Shown here piece after piece: positions 15,212-24,716 of a DNA stretch of 64,000 bases. A program made the position numbers and the translations under genes. The stretch is from Pseudomonas cedrina subsp. cedrina (GTDB taxonomy: Bacteria > Pseudomonadota > Gammaproteobacteria > Pseudomonadales > Pseudomonadaceae), in contig NZ_MNPW01000008.1 of the NCBI RefSeq assembly GCF_001983175.1, positions 1 to 64,000 of the forward strand, in the 5' to 3' direction. Every line of letters starts with the position of its first letter. The first letter of the stretch is position 1. Below the pieces are notes generated by a model that saw only the letters and a list, made by a program, of their open reading frames with translations, did no database searches and was not told the DNA's origin.

Positions 15212-15583
15212 ATGGCAACTATCAACCAGCTGGTACGTCAGCCGCGTAAGCGTATCGTCGAGAAATCCGACGTGCCTGCGCTGCAGAACTGCCCGCAACG
15301 TCGTGGCGTATGCACCCGTGTGTATACCACCACGCCGAAAAAACCTAACTCGGCACTGCGTAAAGTATGCCGTGTGCGCCTGACCAACGGTTTCGAGGTT
15401 TCCTCGTACATCGGTGGTGAAGGTCACAACCTGCAAGAGCACAGCGTGGTACTGATCCGCGGCGGTCGTGTAAAAGACTTGCCAGGTGTTCGTTACCACA
15501 CCGTACGCGGCTCCTTGGACACTTCCGGCGTTAAAGGTCGTAACCAGGGTCGTTCGAAGTACGGTACCAAGAAGCCTAAGTAG
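15212..15583 (+). CDS. rpsL: 30S ribosomal protein S12
   Basis: S12 sits at the decoding centre and controls accuracy. The 123-residue protein contains TPKKPNSALRK with K43 and GGRVKDLPG with K88. Both lysines are wild type, so no high-level streptomycin-resistance substitution is present at these positions. The ATG at 15212 follows GGAGCTAGTAG. It is the first gene of the str operon, 119 nt before rpsG. Confidence 0.98.
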   Translation: MATINQLVRQPRKRIVEKSDVPALQNCPQRRGVCTRVYTTTPKKPNSALRKVCRVRLTNGFEVSSYIGGEGHNLQEHSVVLIRGGRVKDLPGVRYHTVRGSLDTSGVKGRNQGRSKYGTKKPK

Positions 15584-15702
15584 TAGCGGCTTTTTGTAAA
15601 AACTGAATCATCTTATTTTCTGAGTCGATAAGAGTAAGGTCGGAGCCGTCCCGCAAGGGCGCTAATTCCGAACGAACCTGAAGACCGTTTGAGGGCTTAT
15701 CC

Positions 15703-16173
15703 ATGCCAAGAAGACGCGTAGCAGCCAAGCGCGAAGTGCTTGACGATCCAAAATACGGAAGCCAAATCCTGGCCAAGTTCATGAACCACGTGATGGAAAG
15801 CGGCAAGAAAGCCGTTGCCGAGCGTATCGTTTATGGCGCGCTGGAAAAGGTTAAAGAACGCAAGAACAGCGACCCCCTGGAAATCTTCGAGAAAGCTCTC
15901 GACGCCATCGCTCCGCTGGTCGAAGTGAAGTCGCGCCGTGTAGGCGGTGCTACTTACCAGGTTCCGGTCGAAGTTCGTCCGTCCCGTCGTAACGCTCTGG
16001 CAATGCGCTGGTTGGTAGACTTCGCCCGTAAGCGCGGCGAGAAGTCTATGGCCCTGCGTTTGGCTGGCGAACTGTTGGACGCTGCTGAAGGTAAAGGTGC
16101 TGCTGTTAAGAAGCGTGAAGACGTGCACCGTATGGCTGAAGCTAACAAAGCTTTCTCGCACTACCGCTTCTAA
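15703..16173 (+). CDS. rpsG: 30S ribosomal protein S7
   Basis: S7 nucleates folding of the 16S rRNA 3' domain and lines the E site. The 156-residue protein begins [10 protein letters not shown] and has the helical core and beta hairpin of the family. In E. coli it represses its own operon by binding the rpsL-rpsG spacer. The 119-nt spacer here is long enough for such a site, but I did not confirm a 16S-like fold. fusA follows after 30 nt. Confidence 0.97.
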
Positions 16174-16203
16174 TCTTAGCTTCACTAATTTTGCGAGGGC
16201 TTT

Positions 16204-18309
16204 ATGGCTCGTACTACTCCGATTAGCCGCTACCGTAACATCGGTATCGTTGCTCACGTGGATGCTGGTAAAACCACCACCACCGAGCGCGTACTGTTTT
16301 ACACCGGCAAAAGTCACAAGATGGGCGAGGTGCATGACGGCGCCGCGACCACAGACTGGATGGTTCAGGAGCAGGAGCGTGGTATTACCATTACTTCTGC
16401 TGCTATTACCGCCTTCTGGAAAGGTTCCGAGAAGCAGTACAAAGATGAGCATCGCTTCAACGTAATCGATACCCCGGGTCACGTAGACTTCACCATTGAA
16501 GTTGAGCGTTCCCTGCGCGTACTCGACGGCGCTGTCGTTGTGTTCTGTGGTACCTCGGGTGTTGAGCCTCAGTCGGAAACCGTATGGCGTCAAGCCAACA
16601 AATACGGCGTTCCACGTCTTGTTTACGTCAACAAGATGGACCGTGCCGGTGCGAACTTCCTGCGCGTGATCGCTCAGATCAAGCAGCGCTTGGGTCACAC
16701 TCCGGTGCCAATCCAGTTGGCTATCGGTTCCGAAGATAATTTCCAGGGTCAGATCGATCTGCTGACCATGGAAGCTGTCTACTGGAACGATGCCGACAAG
16801 GGTATGGTTCCTGTTCGCAAGCCTATCCCTGCTGAACTGCAGGAACTGGCTGACGAGTGGCGCAACAACATGGTTGAAGCCGCGGCCGAAGCCAACGAAG
16901 AACTGATGAACAAGTACCTCGAAGGTGAAGAGCTCACCAACGTGGAAATCAAGGCCGCTCTGCGTCAGCGTACTATCGCTGGTGAAATCGTCCTGGCTGT
17001 TTGTGGTTCCTCGTTCAAGAACAAGGGCGTTCCCCTGGTTCTCGATGCTGTGATCGACTACCTGCCGGCACCGGTTGATATTCCAGCCATCAAGGGTACC
17101 GACCCGGATGACGAGACTATCGAGCTGGAGCGTCATGCAGACGACGCAGAACCGTTCTCCGCTCTGGCATTTAAAATTGCCACTGACCCATTCGTGGGTA
17201 CCTTGACCTTCGTCCGCGTTTACTCGGGCGTGTTGAACTCCGGCGACGGCGTGATCAACTCGGTTAAAGGCAAGAAAGAGCGCGTGGGCCGTATGGTGCA
17301 AATGCACGCAAACGCCCGCGAAGAGATCAAGGAAGTACGCGCTGGTGACATCGCGGCCTTGATCGGCATGAAGGACGTCACCACCGGTGAAACCTTGTGC
17401 AACGCTGACAAGCCAATCATCCTGGTTCGCATGGACTTCCCGGAGCCGGTTATTTCGGTTGCCGTAGAGCCTAAGACCAAGGATGACCAGGAAAAAATGG
17501 GTATCGCTCTGGGCAAGCTTGCTCAGGAAGATCCATCTTTCCGCGTCAAGACTGATGAAGAGACTGGTCAAACGATCATCTCCGGCATGGGCGAGCTTCA
17601 CCTGGACATCCTGGTTGACCGGATGCGCCGTGAGTTCAACGTCGAAGCCAACATCGGTAAGCCTCAGGTTTCCTATCGTGAGCGCATCACGAAGAACTGT
17701 GAAATCGAAGGCAAGTTCGTTCGTCAGTCCGGCGGTCGTGGTCAGTTCGGTCACTGCTGGATCCGTTTTGCTCCTGCTGACGAAGGTCAGGAAGGTCTGC
17801 AATTCGTGAACGAAGTAGTAGGTGGTGTGGTTCCTAAGGAATACATCCCTGCTATCCAGAAGGGTATCGAAGAGCAGATGAAGAACGGTGTTGTTGCCGG
17901 CTATCCGCTGATCGGCCTGAAAGCAACCGTTTTTGACGGTTCTTACCACGACGTCGACTCCAACGAGATGGCGTTTAAGGTGGCTGCCTCCATGGCAACC
18001 AAGCAACTGGCCCAGAAGGGCGGTGGTGAGTTGCTTGAGCCAATCATGGCGGTAGAAGTTGTTACACCTGAAGACTATATGGGTGATGTCATGGGCGACC
18101 TTAACCGTCGTCGCGGCATGATTCTGGGTATGGAAGACACGGTTTCCGGCAAAGTGATTCGCGCCGAGGTTCCGTTGGGTGAGATGTTCGGTTATGCGAC
18201 CGACGTTCGTTCCATGTCTCAGGGTCGCGCAAGCTACTCTATGGAATTCAAAAAATACAACACAGCTCCGGCGCACATCGCTGAAACTGTATCCAAAAAA
18301 CAAGGCTGA
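16204..18309 (+). CDS. fusA: translation elongation factor G
   Basis: EF-G is the GTPase that drives translocation and, with RRF, ribosome recycling. The 701-residue protein has G1 AHVDAGKTTTTE (about residue 18), G2 around RGITITSAA, G3 DTPGHVDF, G4 NKMDR, and the domain IV-V region with SGGRGQFGH. It lies between rpsG and tuf with 30-nt gaps on each side in the classical str order. It is the main (fusA1-type) EF-G. Confidence 0.98.
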   Translation: MARTTPISRYRNIGIVAHVDAGKTTTTERVLFYTGKSHKMGEVHDGAATTDWMVQEQERGITITSAAITAFWKGSEKQYKDEHRFNVIDTPGHVDFTIEVERSLRVLDGAVVVFCGTSGVEPQSETVWRQANKYGVPRLVYVNKMDRAGANFLRVIAQIKQRLGHTPVPIQLAIGSEDNFQGQIDLLTMEAVYWNDADKGMVPVRKPIPAELQELADEWRNNMVEAAAEANEELMNKYLEGEELTNVEIKAALRQRTIAGEIVLAVCGSSFKNKGVPLVLDAVIDYLPAPVDIPAIKGTDPDDETIELERHADDAEPFSALAFKIATDPFVGTLTFVRVYSGVLNSGDGVINSVKGKKERVGRMVQMHANAREEIKEVRAGDIAALIGMKDVTTGETLCNADKPIILVRMDFPEPVISVAVEPKTKDDQEKMGIALGKLAQEDPSFRVKTDEETGQTIISGMGELHLDILVDRMRREFNVEANIGKPQVSYRERITKNCEIEGKFVRQSGGRGQFGHCWIRFAPADEGQEGLQFVNEVVGGVVPKEYIPAIQKGIEEQMKNGVVAGYPLIGLKATVFDGSYHDVDSNEMAFKVAASMATKQLAQKGGGELLEPIMAVEVVTPEDYMGDVMGDLNRRRGMILGMEDTVSGKVIRAEVPLGEMFGYATDVRSMSQGRASYSMEFKKYNTAPAHIAETVSKKQG

Positions 18310-18339
18310 TTCAGTCCTTTAGGCAAGGAGTTAATTGTC

Positions 18340-19533
18340 GTGGCTAAAGAAAAATTTGATCGTTCCCTACCGCACGTCAACGTTGGCACCATCGGTCACG
18401 TTGACCACGGTAAAACCACTCTGACTGCTGCTCTGACTCGCGTTTGCTCCGAAGTTTTCGGTTCCGCAATCGTTGATTTCGATAAAATCGACAGCGCACC
18501 AGAAGAAAAAGCTCGTGGTATCACCATCAACACCGCGCACGTTGAATACAACTCGCTGATCCGTCACTACGCTCACGTTGACTGCCCAGGTCACGCTGAC
18601 TATGTGAAGAACATGATCACCGGTGCTGCCCAGATGGACGGCGCAATCCTGGTTTGCTCGGCCGCTGATGGTCCGATGCCACAAACCCGTGAGCACATCC
18701 TGCTGTCCCGTCAGGTTGGCGTTCCGTACATCGTGGTTTACCTGAACAAGGCCGACCTGGTAGACGACGCTGAGCTGCTGGAACTGGTTGAGATGGAAGT
18801 GCGCGATCTGCTGAGCACTTACGACTTCCCAGGCGACGACACTCCGATCATCATCGGTTCTGCTCGTATGGCTCTGGAAGGCAAAGACGATAACGAAATG
18901 GGCACCACGTCCGTTCGTAAACTGGTTGAGACTCTGGACAGCTACATCCCAGATCCAGTCCGTGTTATCGACAAGCCATTCCTGATGCCAATCGAAGACG
19001 TATTCTCGATCTCCGGTCGCGGTACTGTTGTGACTGGCCGTATCGAGCGCGGTATCGTCAAGGTTCAAGATCCACTGGAAATCGTTGGTCTGCGTGACAC
19101 TACCGTCACCACCTGCACCGGTGTTGAAATGTTCCGTAAACTGCTCGACGAAGGTCGTGCTGGCGAGAACTGCGGCGTTCTGCTGCGTGGTACCAAGCGT
19201 GACGACGTTGAGCGTGGCCAGGTTCTGGTTAAGCCAGGTTCGGTTAAGCCGCACACCAAGTTCGAAGCTGAAGTGTACGTGCTGAGCAAAGAAGAAGGCG
19301 GTCGTCACACTCCGTTCTTCAAAGGCTACCGTCCACAGTTCTACTTCCGTACTACTGACGTGACTGGTAACTGCGAACTGCCGGAAGGCGTTGAGATGGT
19401 AATGCCGGGCGACAACATCAAAATGGTTGTTACCCTGATCAAAACCATCGCAATGGAAGACGGTCTGCGTTTCGCAATTCGCGAAGGCGGCCGTACTGTT
19501 GGTGCTGGCGTTGTAGCTAAAATCATCGAGTAA
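18340..19533 (+). CDS. tuf: translation elongation factor Tu
   Basis: EF-Tu delivers aminoacyl-tRNA to the A site as a GTP ternary complex. The 397-residue protein has the P-loop GHVDHGKT (residues 19-26), G3 DCPGH and G4 NKAD, then the two beta-barrel domains. The start is GTG with GGAG upstream. Product length and motifs are intact, so nothing suggests gene conversion damage. It is the only tuf in the window; the copy often found between tRNA-Thr and tRNA-Trp is missing. Confidence 0.97.
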   Translation: MAKEKFDRSLPHVNVGTIGHVDHGKTTLTAALTRVCSEVFGSAIVDFDKIDSAPEEKARGITINTAHVEYNSLIRHYAHVDCPGHADYVKNMITGAAQMDGAILVCSAADGPMPQTREHILLSRQVGVPYIVVYLNKADLVDDAELLELVEMEVRDLLSTYDFPGDDTPIIIGSARMALEGKDDNEMGTTSVRKLVETLDSYIPDPVRVIDKPFLMPIEDVFSISGRGTVVTGRIERGIVKVQDPLEIVGLRDTTVTTCTGVEMFRKLLDEGRAGENCGVLLRGTKRDDVERGQVLVKPGSVKPHTKFEAEVYVLSKEEGGRHTPFFKGYRPQFYFRTTDVTGNCELPEGVEMVMPGDNIKMVVTLIKTIAMEDGLRFAIREGGRTVGAGVVAKIIE

Positions 19534-19564
19534 TTATCTCTTCTGAGATAGTTCTGATGTTTTG

Positions 19565-19597
19565 AAAAGGCCCCCGCTCAGCGGGGGCCTTTTTTAT
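19565..19597 (+). terminator. intrinsic terminator after tuf
   Basis: GGCCCCCGC and GCGGGGGCC, extended by AAAA/TTTT pairing, form a stem around a TCA loop followed by TTTTTTA. This is one of the strongest terminators in the window and cleanly ends the str operon. Confidence 0.95.
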
Positions 19598-19601
19598 TGG
19601 G

Positions 19602-19630
19602 TTGACACCTATCAGGGCCGTCTATAGAAT
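19602..19630 (+). promoter_or_regulatory. S10 operon promoter
   Basis: A consensus -35 TTGACA (19602-19607), a 17-bp spacer and TAGAAT (19625-19630) lie immediately after the tuf terminator. The leader to rpsJ would be only about 55 nt. Confidence 0.88.
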
Positions 19631-19692
19631 TGCGCCTCCTTTTAACGGGCGTATTGCGCTCGCTGGGAATAGCAGCCGGAGTCTGAAATCCA

Positions 19693-20004
19693 ATGCAAAA
19701 TCAGCAAATCCGTATCAGGTTGAAGGCTTTTGACCATCGCCTGATCGACCAATCCACCCAGGAAATCGTGGAAACCGCGAAACGTACTGGTGCTCAAGTG
19801 CGTGGTCCAATTCCACTGCCTACCCGTAAAGAGCGGTTCACCGTTCTGGTCTCCCCGCACGTCAACAAAGACGCGCGTGACCAGTACGAGATCCGTACTC
19901 ATAAGCGCGTACTGGACATCGTCCAGCCAACGGATAAAACCGTTGATGCACTTATGAAGCTCGATCTGGCGGCCGGTGTGGAAGTACAGATCAGCCTCGG
20001 CTAA
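19693..20004 (+). CDS. rpsJ: 30S ribosomal protein S10 / NusE
   Basis: S10 is part of the 30S head, and as NusE it joins the antitermination complex with NusB and links to NusG. The 103-residue protein begins [15 protein letters not shown] and carries VRGPIPLPT in the long loop. It is first in the S10 operon behind a consensus promoter. The leader is too short for an E. coli-type L4-responsive S10 leader. Confidence 0.98.
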
Positions 20005-20085
20005 GACTTGGGTCTTAGTCGTGTAACGCTCTGAAATGGGCGGCCATAGCGGGTGAAAGCCCCGTACACTCATGAGGTTTACAAC

Positions 20086-20721
20086 ATGACTATTGGTGTA
20101 GTCGGTCGTAAATGCGGTATGACCCGTATTTTCACCGAAGAAGGTGTCTCCATTCCGGTCACGGTCATTGAGATCGAGCCGAATCGCGTCACCCAGTTCA
20201 AAACTGAAGAAACCGATGGCTATCGTGCAGTGCAAGTCACTGTCGGCGAGCGTCGTGCTTCGCGCGTGACTGCTGCTCAAGCAGGTCACTTCGCTAAAGC
20301 AAACGTTGCAGCTGGTCGCACCGTCATGGAGTTCCGTCTTGAAGACGGTGACTACCAGGCTGGCGATCTGATCAACGCTGAAATCTTCGCCGCTGGTCAA
20401 CTGGTTGATGTAACCGGTCAGTCCAAGGGTAAAGGCTTCCAGGGTACGATCAAGCGTTGGAATTTCCGTGGCCAAGACAACACTCACGGTAACTCCGTTT
20501 CCCACCGCGTCCCGGGCTCTATTGGCCAGTGCCAGACTCCTGGTCGTGTATTCAAGGGCAAAAAAATGTCCGGTCATATGGGCGCTGAGCGCGTGACCGT
20601 GCAGTCCCTCGAAGTAGTGCGCGTCGACGCTGAACGCAATCTGTTGTTGGTCAAGGGTGCTGTTCCTGGCGCTACTGGCGGCAACCTGGTTGTACGTCCA
20701 GCGGCCAAGGCTCGCGGTTAA
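20086..20721 (+). CDS. rplC: 50S ribosomal protein L3
   Basis: L3 is an early assembly protein whose long loop reaches near the peptidyl transferase centre. The 211-residue protein starts MTIGVVGRKCGMTRIF. The loop GNSVSHRVPGSIGQCQTPGR contains the glutamine that PrmB methylates in relatives. The ATG at 20086 was preferred over an in-frame upstream start because homologues begin here and ATGAGGT lies about 10 nt before it. rplD follows after 12 nt. Confidence 0.97.
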   Translation: MTIGVVGRKCGMTRIFTEEGVSIPVTVIEIEPNRVTQFKTEETDGYRAVQVTVGERRASRVTAAQAGHFAKANVAAGRTVMEFRLEDGDYQAGDLINAEIFAAGQLVDVTGQSKGKGFQGTIKRWNFRGQDNTHGNSVSHRVPGSIGQCQTPGRVFKGKKMSGHMGAERVTVQSLEVVRVDAERNLLLVKGAVPGATGGNLVVRPAAKARG

Positions 20722-20733
20722 GGGGAAGCTGAC

Positions 20734-21336
20734 ATGCAATTAAATGTAAATGACGCTCAAGCGATCGAAGTTTCCGAACTGACATTTGGCGGCGAATTCA
20801 ACGAGACGCTGGTTCACCAAGCAGTCGTGGCCTACATGGCCGGCGGCCGTCAAGGTAGCAAGCAGCAAAAGACCCGTTCCGACGTACGTGGTGGCGGTAA
20901 GCGCCCTTGGCGTCAGAAAGGCACTGGCCGTGCTCGTGCCGGTACTATCCGTAGCCCAATCTGGCGTGGCGGCGGTACCACTTTCGCAGCTCGTCCACAG
21001 GATCACTCGCAGAAACTCAACAAGAAGATGTACCGCGCAGCTCTGCGCTCCATCCTTGCTGAACTCGTGCGTACTGATCGTCTGGTCGTGGTTCAGGACT
21101 TCGCTGTTGAAAGTCCAAAAACCAAAGAACTGCTGGGCAAACTGACCAACATGAGCCTGACCGACGTTTTGATCGTGTCCGAAGCTGTTGATCAGAACCT
21201 GTACCTGGCTGCTCGCAACCTGCCACACGTTGATGTACGTGACGTGCAAGGTTCCGATCCAGTTAGTCTGATCGCATACGACAAGGTGTTGATCACCGTG
21301 TCGGCCGTGAAGAAATTCGAGGAGCTGCTGGGATGA
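20734..21336 (+). CDS. rplD: 50S ribosomal protein L4
   Basis: L4 has a globular domain on 23S domain I and a long loop that forms part of the exit-tunnel constriction near the macrolide site. The 200-residue protein shows the loop sequence [18 protein letters not shown] at about residues 52-69 without obvious deletions or insertions. It overlaps rplW by 4 nt (ATGA), giving translational coupling. L4 represses the S10 operon in E. coli, but the required leader is not apparent here. Confidence 0.97.
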
Positions 21337-21632
21337 ACCAGGAACGCGTATTTAAAGTTCTGCTTGGCCCGCACGTTTCCGAAAAGGCTACGGTTCTGGC
21401 TGACAAGAAAGGCCAGTTCGTTTTCAAGGTTGCAACTGACGCAACCAAGCTGGAAATCAAGAAGGCCGTCGAAAGCCTGTTCAGCGTGAAAGTAGAGCGT
21501 GTTACTACCCTGAATGTTCTGGGTAAGAGCAAGCGCACTGCTCGCGGTCTGGGCAAGCGTAATGACTGGAAGAAGGCAGTTATCTCCCTTCAGCCAGGCC
21601 AAGATCTCGATTTCAGCAGCAGTGCTGAGTAA
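21333..21632 (+). CDS. rplW: 50S ribosomal protein L23
   Basis: L23 lies at the polypeptide exit and docks trigger factor and signal recognition particle. The 99-residue protein begins [19 protein letters not shown] and keeps the loop with [13 protein letters not shown]. Its ATG overlaps the rplD stop, and rplB follows after 14 nt. Confidence 0.97.
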
Positions 21633-21646
21633 GGAAGGGGTGCATC

Positions 21647-22471
21647 ATGGCAATCGTTAAATGCAAACCGACTTCCCCTGGCCGCCGTTTTGTGGTCAAG
21701 GTGGTCAACCAGGAGCTGCATAAAGGCGCTCCTCACGCACCGCTGCTCGAGAAAAAATCGAAGACTGGTGGTCGTAACAACAATGGTCGTATTACCACTC
21801 GTCACATCGGTGGTGGCCATAAGCAGCATTATCGTCTGGTCGATTTCCGTCGCAACGACAAAGATGGCATCTCTGCCACTGTCGAGCGTATTGAATACGA
21901 TCCAAACCGTACTGCTCACATCGCTCTGCTGCTGTACGCAGATGGCGAGCGTCGCTACATCATCGCCCCTAAAGGCGTGAGTGCTGGCGACCAGCTGATC
22001 GCAGGTGCCTTGGCGCCGATCAAGCCGGGCAACGCTCTGCAACTGCGCAACATTCCAGTTGGTAGCACCGTACACGGCATCGAATTGAAGCCAGGTAAAG
22101 GCGCGCAAATCGCTCGTTCCGCTGGTGCTTCGGCTCAGCTGATCGCTCGTGAAGGTGTCTACGTGACCCTGCGTCTGCGTTCTGGTGAGATGCGTAAAGT
22201 GCTGGCTGAATGCCGCGCGACCCTGGGCGAAGTCTCGAACTCCGAGCACAGCCTGCGTTCGCTGGGTAAAGCTGGTGCCAAACGCTGGCGTGGCGTTCGC
22301 CCAACCGTTCGTGGTGTTGCCATGAACCCGGTTGACCACCCACACGGTGGTGGTGAAGGTCGTACCTCTGGTGGTCGTCATCCGGTATCGCCATGGGGCT
22401 TCCCGACTAAGGGCGCGAAGACTCGTGGTAATAAGCGTACCGACAAAATGATCGTCCGTCGTCGCAAGTAA
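21647..22471 (+). CDS. rplB: 50S ribosomal protein L2
   Basis: L2 is required for subunit association and for peptidyl transferase centre assembly. The 274-residue protein has the OB-like and SH3-like domains. Its conserved C-terminal segment MNPVDHPHGGGEGRTSGG contains the essential histidine. The ATG at 21647 follows AAGGAAGGGG. Gene order rplW-rplB-rpsS is canonical. Confidence 0.98.
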   Translation: MAIVKCKPTSPGRRFVVKVVNQELHKGAPHAPLLEKKSKTGGRNNNGRITTRHIGGGHKQHYRLVDFRRNDKDGISATVERIEYDPNRTAHIALLLYADGERRYIIAPKGVSAGDQLIAGALAPIKPGNALQLRNIPVGSTVHGIELKPGKGAQIARSAGASAQLIAREGVYVTLRLRSGEMRKVLAECRATLGEVSNSEHSLRSLGKAGAKRWRGVRPTVRGVAMNPVDHPHGGGEGRTSGGRHPVSPWGFPTKGAKTRGNKRTDKMIVRRRK

Positions 22472-22487
22472 ATAGAGGGATACGACA

Positions 22488-22763
22488 GTGCCACGTTCTC
22501 TGAAAAAAGGTCCTTTTATTGATCTTCACCTACTGAAGAAGATCGAAGTGGCGGCGGAAAAGAACGATCGCAAACCAGTTAAGACCTGGTCGCGTCGTTC
22601 GATGATCCTGCCACAAATGGTCGGTTTGACCATCGCTGTACACAACGGTCGCTTGCACGTCCCAGTTCTCGTGAACGAAGACATGGTCGGCCACAAACTA
22701 GGCGAGTTTGCCGGTACCCGCACTTATCGTGGGCACGTGGCAGACAAGAAAGCCAAGCGTTAA
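22488..22763 (+). CDS. rpsS: 30S ribosomal protein S19
   Basis: S19 is a 30S head protein contacting the A-site finger and S13. The 91-residue protein begins MPRSLKKGPFID, and the start codon is GTG. The C-terminal basic tail (YRGHVADKKAKR) is intact. It sits 16 nt after rplB and 11 nt before rplV. Confidence 0.97.
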   Translation: MPRSLKKGPFIDLHLLKKIEVAAEKNDRKPVKTWSRRSMILPQMVGLTIAVHNGRLHVPVLVNEDMVGHKLGEFAGTRTYRGHVADKKAKR

Positions 22764-22774
22764 GGGGTTAGGAA

Positions 22775-23107
22775 ATGGAAGTAGCCGCTAAGTTGTCGGG
22801 CGCTCGAATCTCCGCCCAGAAAGCCCGCTTGGTCGCCGACCAGATCCGCGGGAAGAAGGTGGGCGAAGCGCTCAACCTGTTGGCTTTCAGCAGTAAGAAA
22901 GCCGCCGAGATCATGAAGAAAGTGCTGGAGTCGGCCGTAGCCAACGCCGAGCATAACGAAGGCGCAGACGTTGATGACCTTAAGGTCAGCACCGTTTTCG
23001 TCAACGAAGGGCGTTCGCTGAAGCGAATCATGCCACGTGCCAAAGGCCGTGCTGATCGCATCGTCAAGCGGTCTTGCCATATCACTGTCAAGGTTGCTGA
23101 CAAGTAA
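22775..23107 (+). CDS. rplV: 50S ribosomal protein L22
   Basis: L22 has a globular domain near the exit and a beta hairpin that lines the tunnel opposite L4. The 110-residue protein has [18 protein letters not shown] and the hairpin region with [16 protein letters not shown]. No deletion of the MPRAKGRA tip, the type linked to macrolide resistance, is present. Confidence 0.97.
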
Positions 23108-23120
23108 CGGAGTCGAAGAG

Positions 23121-23807
23121 ATGGGTCAGAAAGTACATCCCATTGGCATTCGCCTGGGAATCGTCAAGGAACACACCTCCGTCTGGTATGCAGACGGCCG
23201 GACTTATGCGGACTATTTGTTCGCTGATCTGAAGGTGCGTGAGTATCTCCAAGACAAACTAAAAAGCGCGTCCGTAAGCCGTATCGATATCCATCGCCCG
23301 GCGCAAACCGCACGTATCACCATCCACACTGCTCGTCCAGGTATTGTTATCGGGAAGAAAGGTGAAGATGTTGAGAAACTGCGTCAGGACCTGACCAAGC
23401 AAATGGGTGTGCCTGTGCACATCAATATCGAAGAGATCCGCAAGCCGGAGCTCGACGGTATGCTGGTTGCGCAGAGCGTAGCTCAGCAGCTGGAGCGTCG
23501 TGTCATGTTCCGTCGCGCTATGAAGCGCGCCGTACAGAACGCCATGCGCATTGGTGCCAAAGGCATCAAAATCCAAGTGAGCGGTCGTCTCGGCGGTGCT
23601 GAAATCGCACGTACTGAATGGTATCGCGAAGGTCGTGTGCCACTGCACACCCTGCGTGCCGACATCGACTATGCCAACTACGAAGCTCACACCACTTACG
23701 GTGTGATCGGTGTAAAGGTTTGGATCTTCAAAGGCGAAGTAATTGGTGGTCGCCAAGAAGAACTGAAACCACAAGCACCAGCGCCTCGTAAAAAAGCTGC
23801 TAAGTAA
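23121..23807 (+). CDS. rpsC: 30S ribosomal protein S3
   Basis: S3 forms the mRNA entry pore with S4 and S5 and has mRNA helicase function. The 228-residue protein begins [14 protein letters not shown], with a KH domain around residues 38-106 containing the [15 protein letters not shown] loop. The ATG at 23121 was selected over an upstream in-frame start inside rplV because homologues begin MGQKVHP and GAAGAG precedes it. Confidence 0.97.
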
Positions 23808-23819
23808 GGGGTACGCCAA

Positions 23820-24233
23820 ATGTTGCAACCAAAGCGTACGAAGTTCCGCAAGCAGATGACAGGCCACAACCGTGGTCTGGCTCAGCGCGGTAGCAAAGTC
23901 AGCTTCGGCGAGTTCGCGCTGAAGTCTGTAGCTCGTGGTCGTCTCACCGCTCGTCAGATCGAGTCAGCGCGTCGTGCACTGACCCGTCACGTAAAACGTG
24001 GTGGCAAGATCTGGATCCGTGTATTCCCGGACAAGCCGATCTCCAAAAAACCTCTCGAGGTTCGTATGGGTAAAGGTAAGGGTAACGTGGAATACTGGGT
24101 AGCCCAGATTCAGCCAGGCAAAGTCCTGTATGAAATCGAGGGCGTAACTGAAGAGCTGGCGCGTGAGGCTTTTGCCCTGGCTGCTGCAAAGCTGCCGCTC
24201 GCCACCGCCTTTGTTAAACGGACGGTGATGTGA
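23820..24233 (+). CDS. rplP: 50S ribosomal protein L16
   Basis: L16 shapes the A-site tRNA binding region of the 50S subunit. The 137-residue protein begins [19 protein letters not shown]. The arginine that YcfD hydroxylates in E. coli falls in the segment after [15 protein letters not shown]. Its stop shares one base with the rpmC ATG (TGATG). Confidence 0.97.
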
Positions 24234-24424
24234 TGAAAGCGAATGAACTTCGTGAAAAATCCGCACAGCAGCTGAACGAGCAACTGCTCGGCCTGCTGCG
24301 CGACCAGTTCAATCTGCGTATGCAGAAAGCAACTGGCCAGTTGGGGCAGTCTCATCTGCTCTCGCAAGTTAAGCGTGACATTGCTCGCGTGAAGACTGTG
24401 CTCAACCAGCAGGCAGGTAAGTGA
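24233..24424 (+). CDS. rpmC: 50S ribosomal protein L29
   Basis: L29 is a small two-helix protein at the exit site beside L23. The 63-residue protein begins [18 protein letters not shown]. The ATG at 24233 overlaps the rplP stop. An in-frame GTG one codon earlier lies inside rplP and is less likely. rpsQ starts two bases after the stop. Confidence 0.96.
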
Positions 24425-24426
24425 TC

Positions 24427-24693
24427 ATGGCTGAAGCCGAAAAGACTGTCCGTACGCTGACTGGCCGTGTTGTCAGCGACAAGATGGACAAAACCATCAC
24501 CGTTTTGATCGAGCGTCGCGTTAAGCACCCGATCTACGGTAAATATGTTAAGCGTTCGACTAAGCTGCACGCGCACGACGAAACCAATCAGTGCCACATC
24601 GGCGACAAAGTCACTATTCGTGAAACTCGTCCGCTGGCCAAGACCAAGTCTTGGGCACTGGTTGATGTTCTCGAACGCGCTGTGGAAGTCTAA
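24427..24693 (+). CDS. rpsQ: 30S ribosomal protein S17
   Basis: S17 is an OB-fold primary binder of the 16S 5' domain. The 88-residue protein begins MAEAEKTVRTLTGRVVSDK and contains HPIYGKYVKRSTKLHAHDE. The ATG at 24427 was chosen over an in-frame GTG at 24421, which lies in the rpmC stop region. rplN follows after 23 nt. Confidence 0.96.
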   Translation: MAEAEKTVRTLTGRVVSDKMDKTITVLIERRVKHPIYGKYVKRSTKLHAHDETNQCHIGDKVTIRETRPLAKTKSWALVDVLERAVEV

Positions 24694-24716
24694 GGACTAG
24701 GGGTCGGAGAAATTAT

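Noticed and set aside
15212..15583. Possible streptomycin-resistance allele of rpsL
   Set aside because: K43 and K88 are both lysine, the sensitive form.
15697..18303. 868-codon open frame antisense to rpsG-fusA
   Set aside because: Codon-bias shadow of two highly expressed genes; it spans the intergenic gap without any start context.
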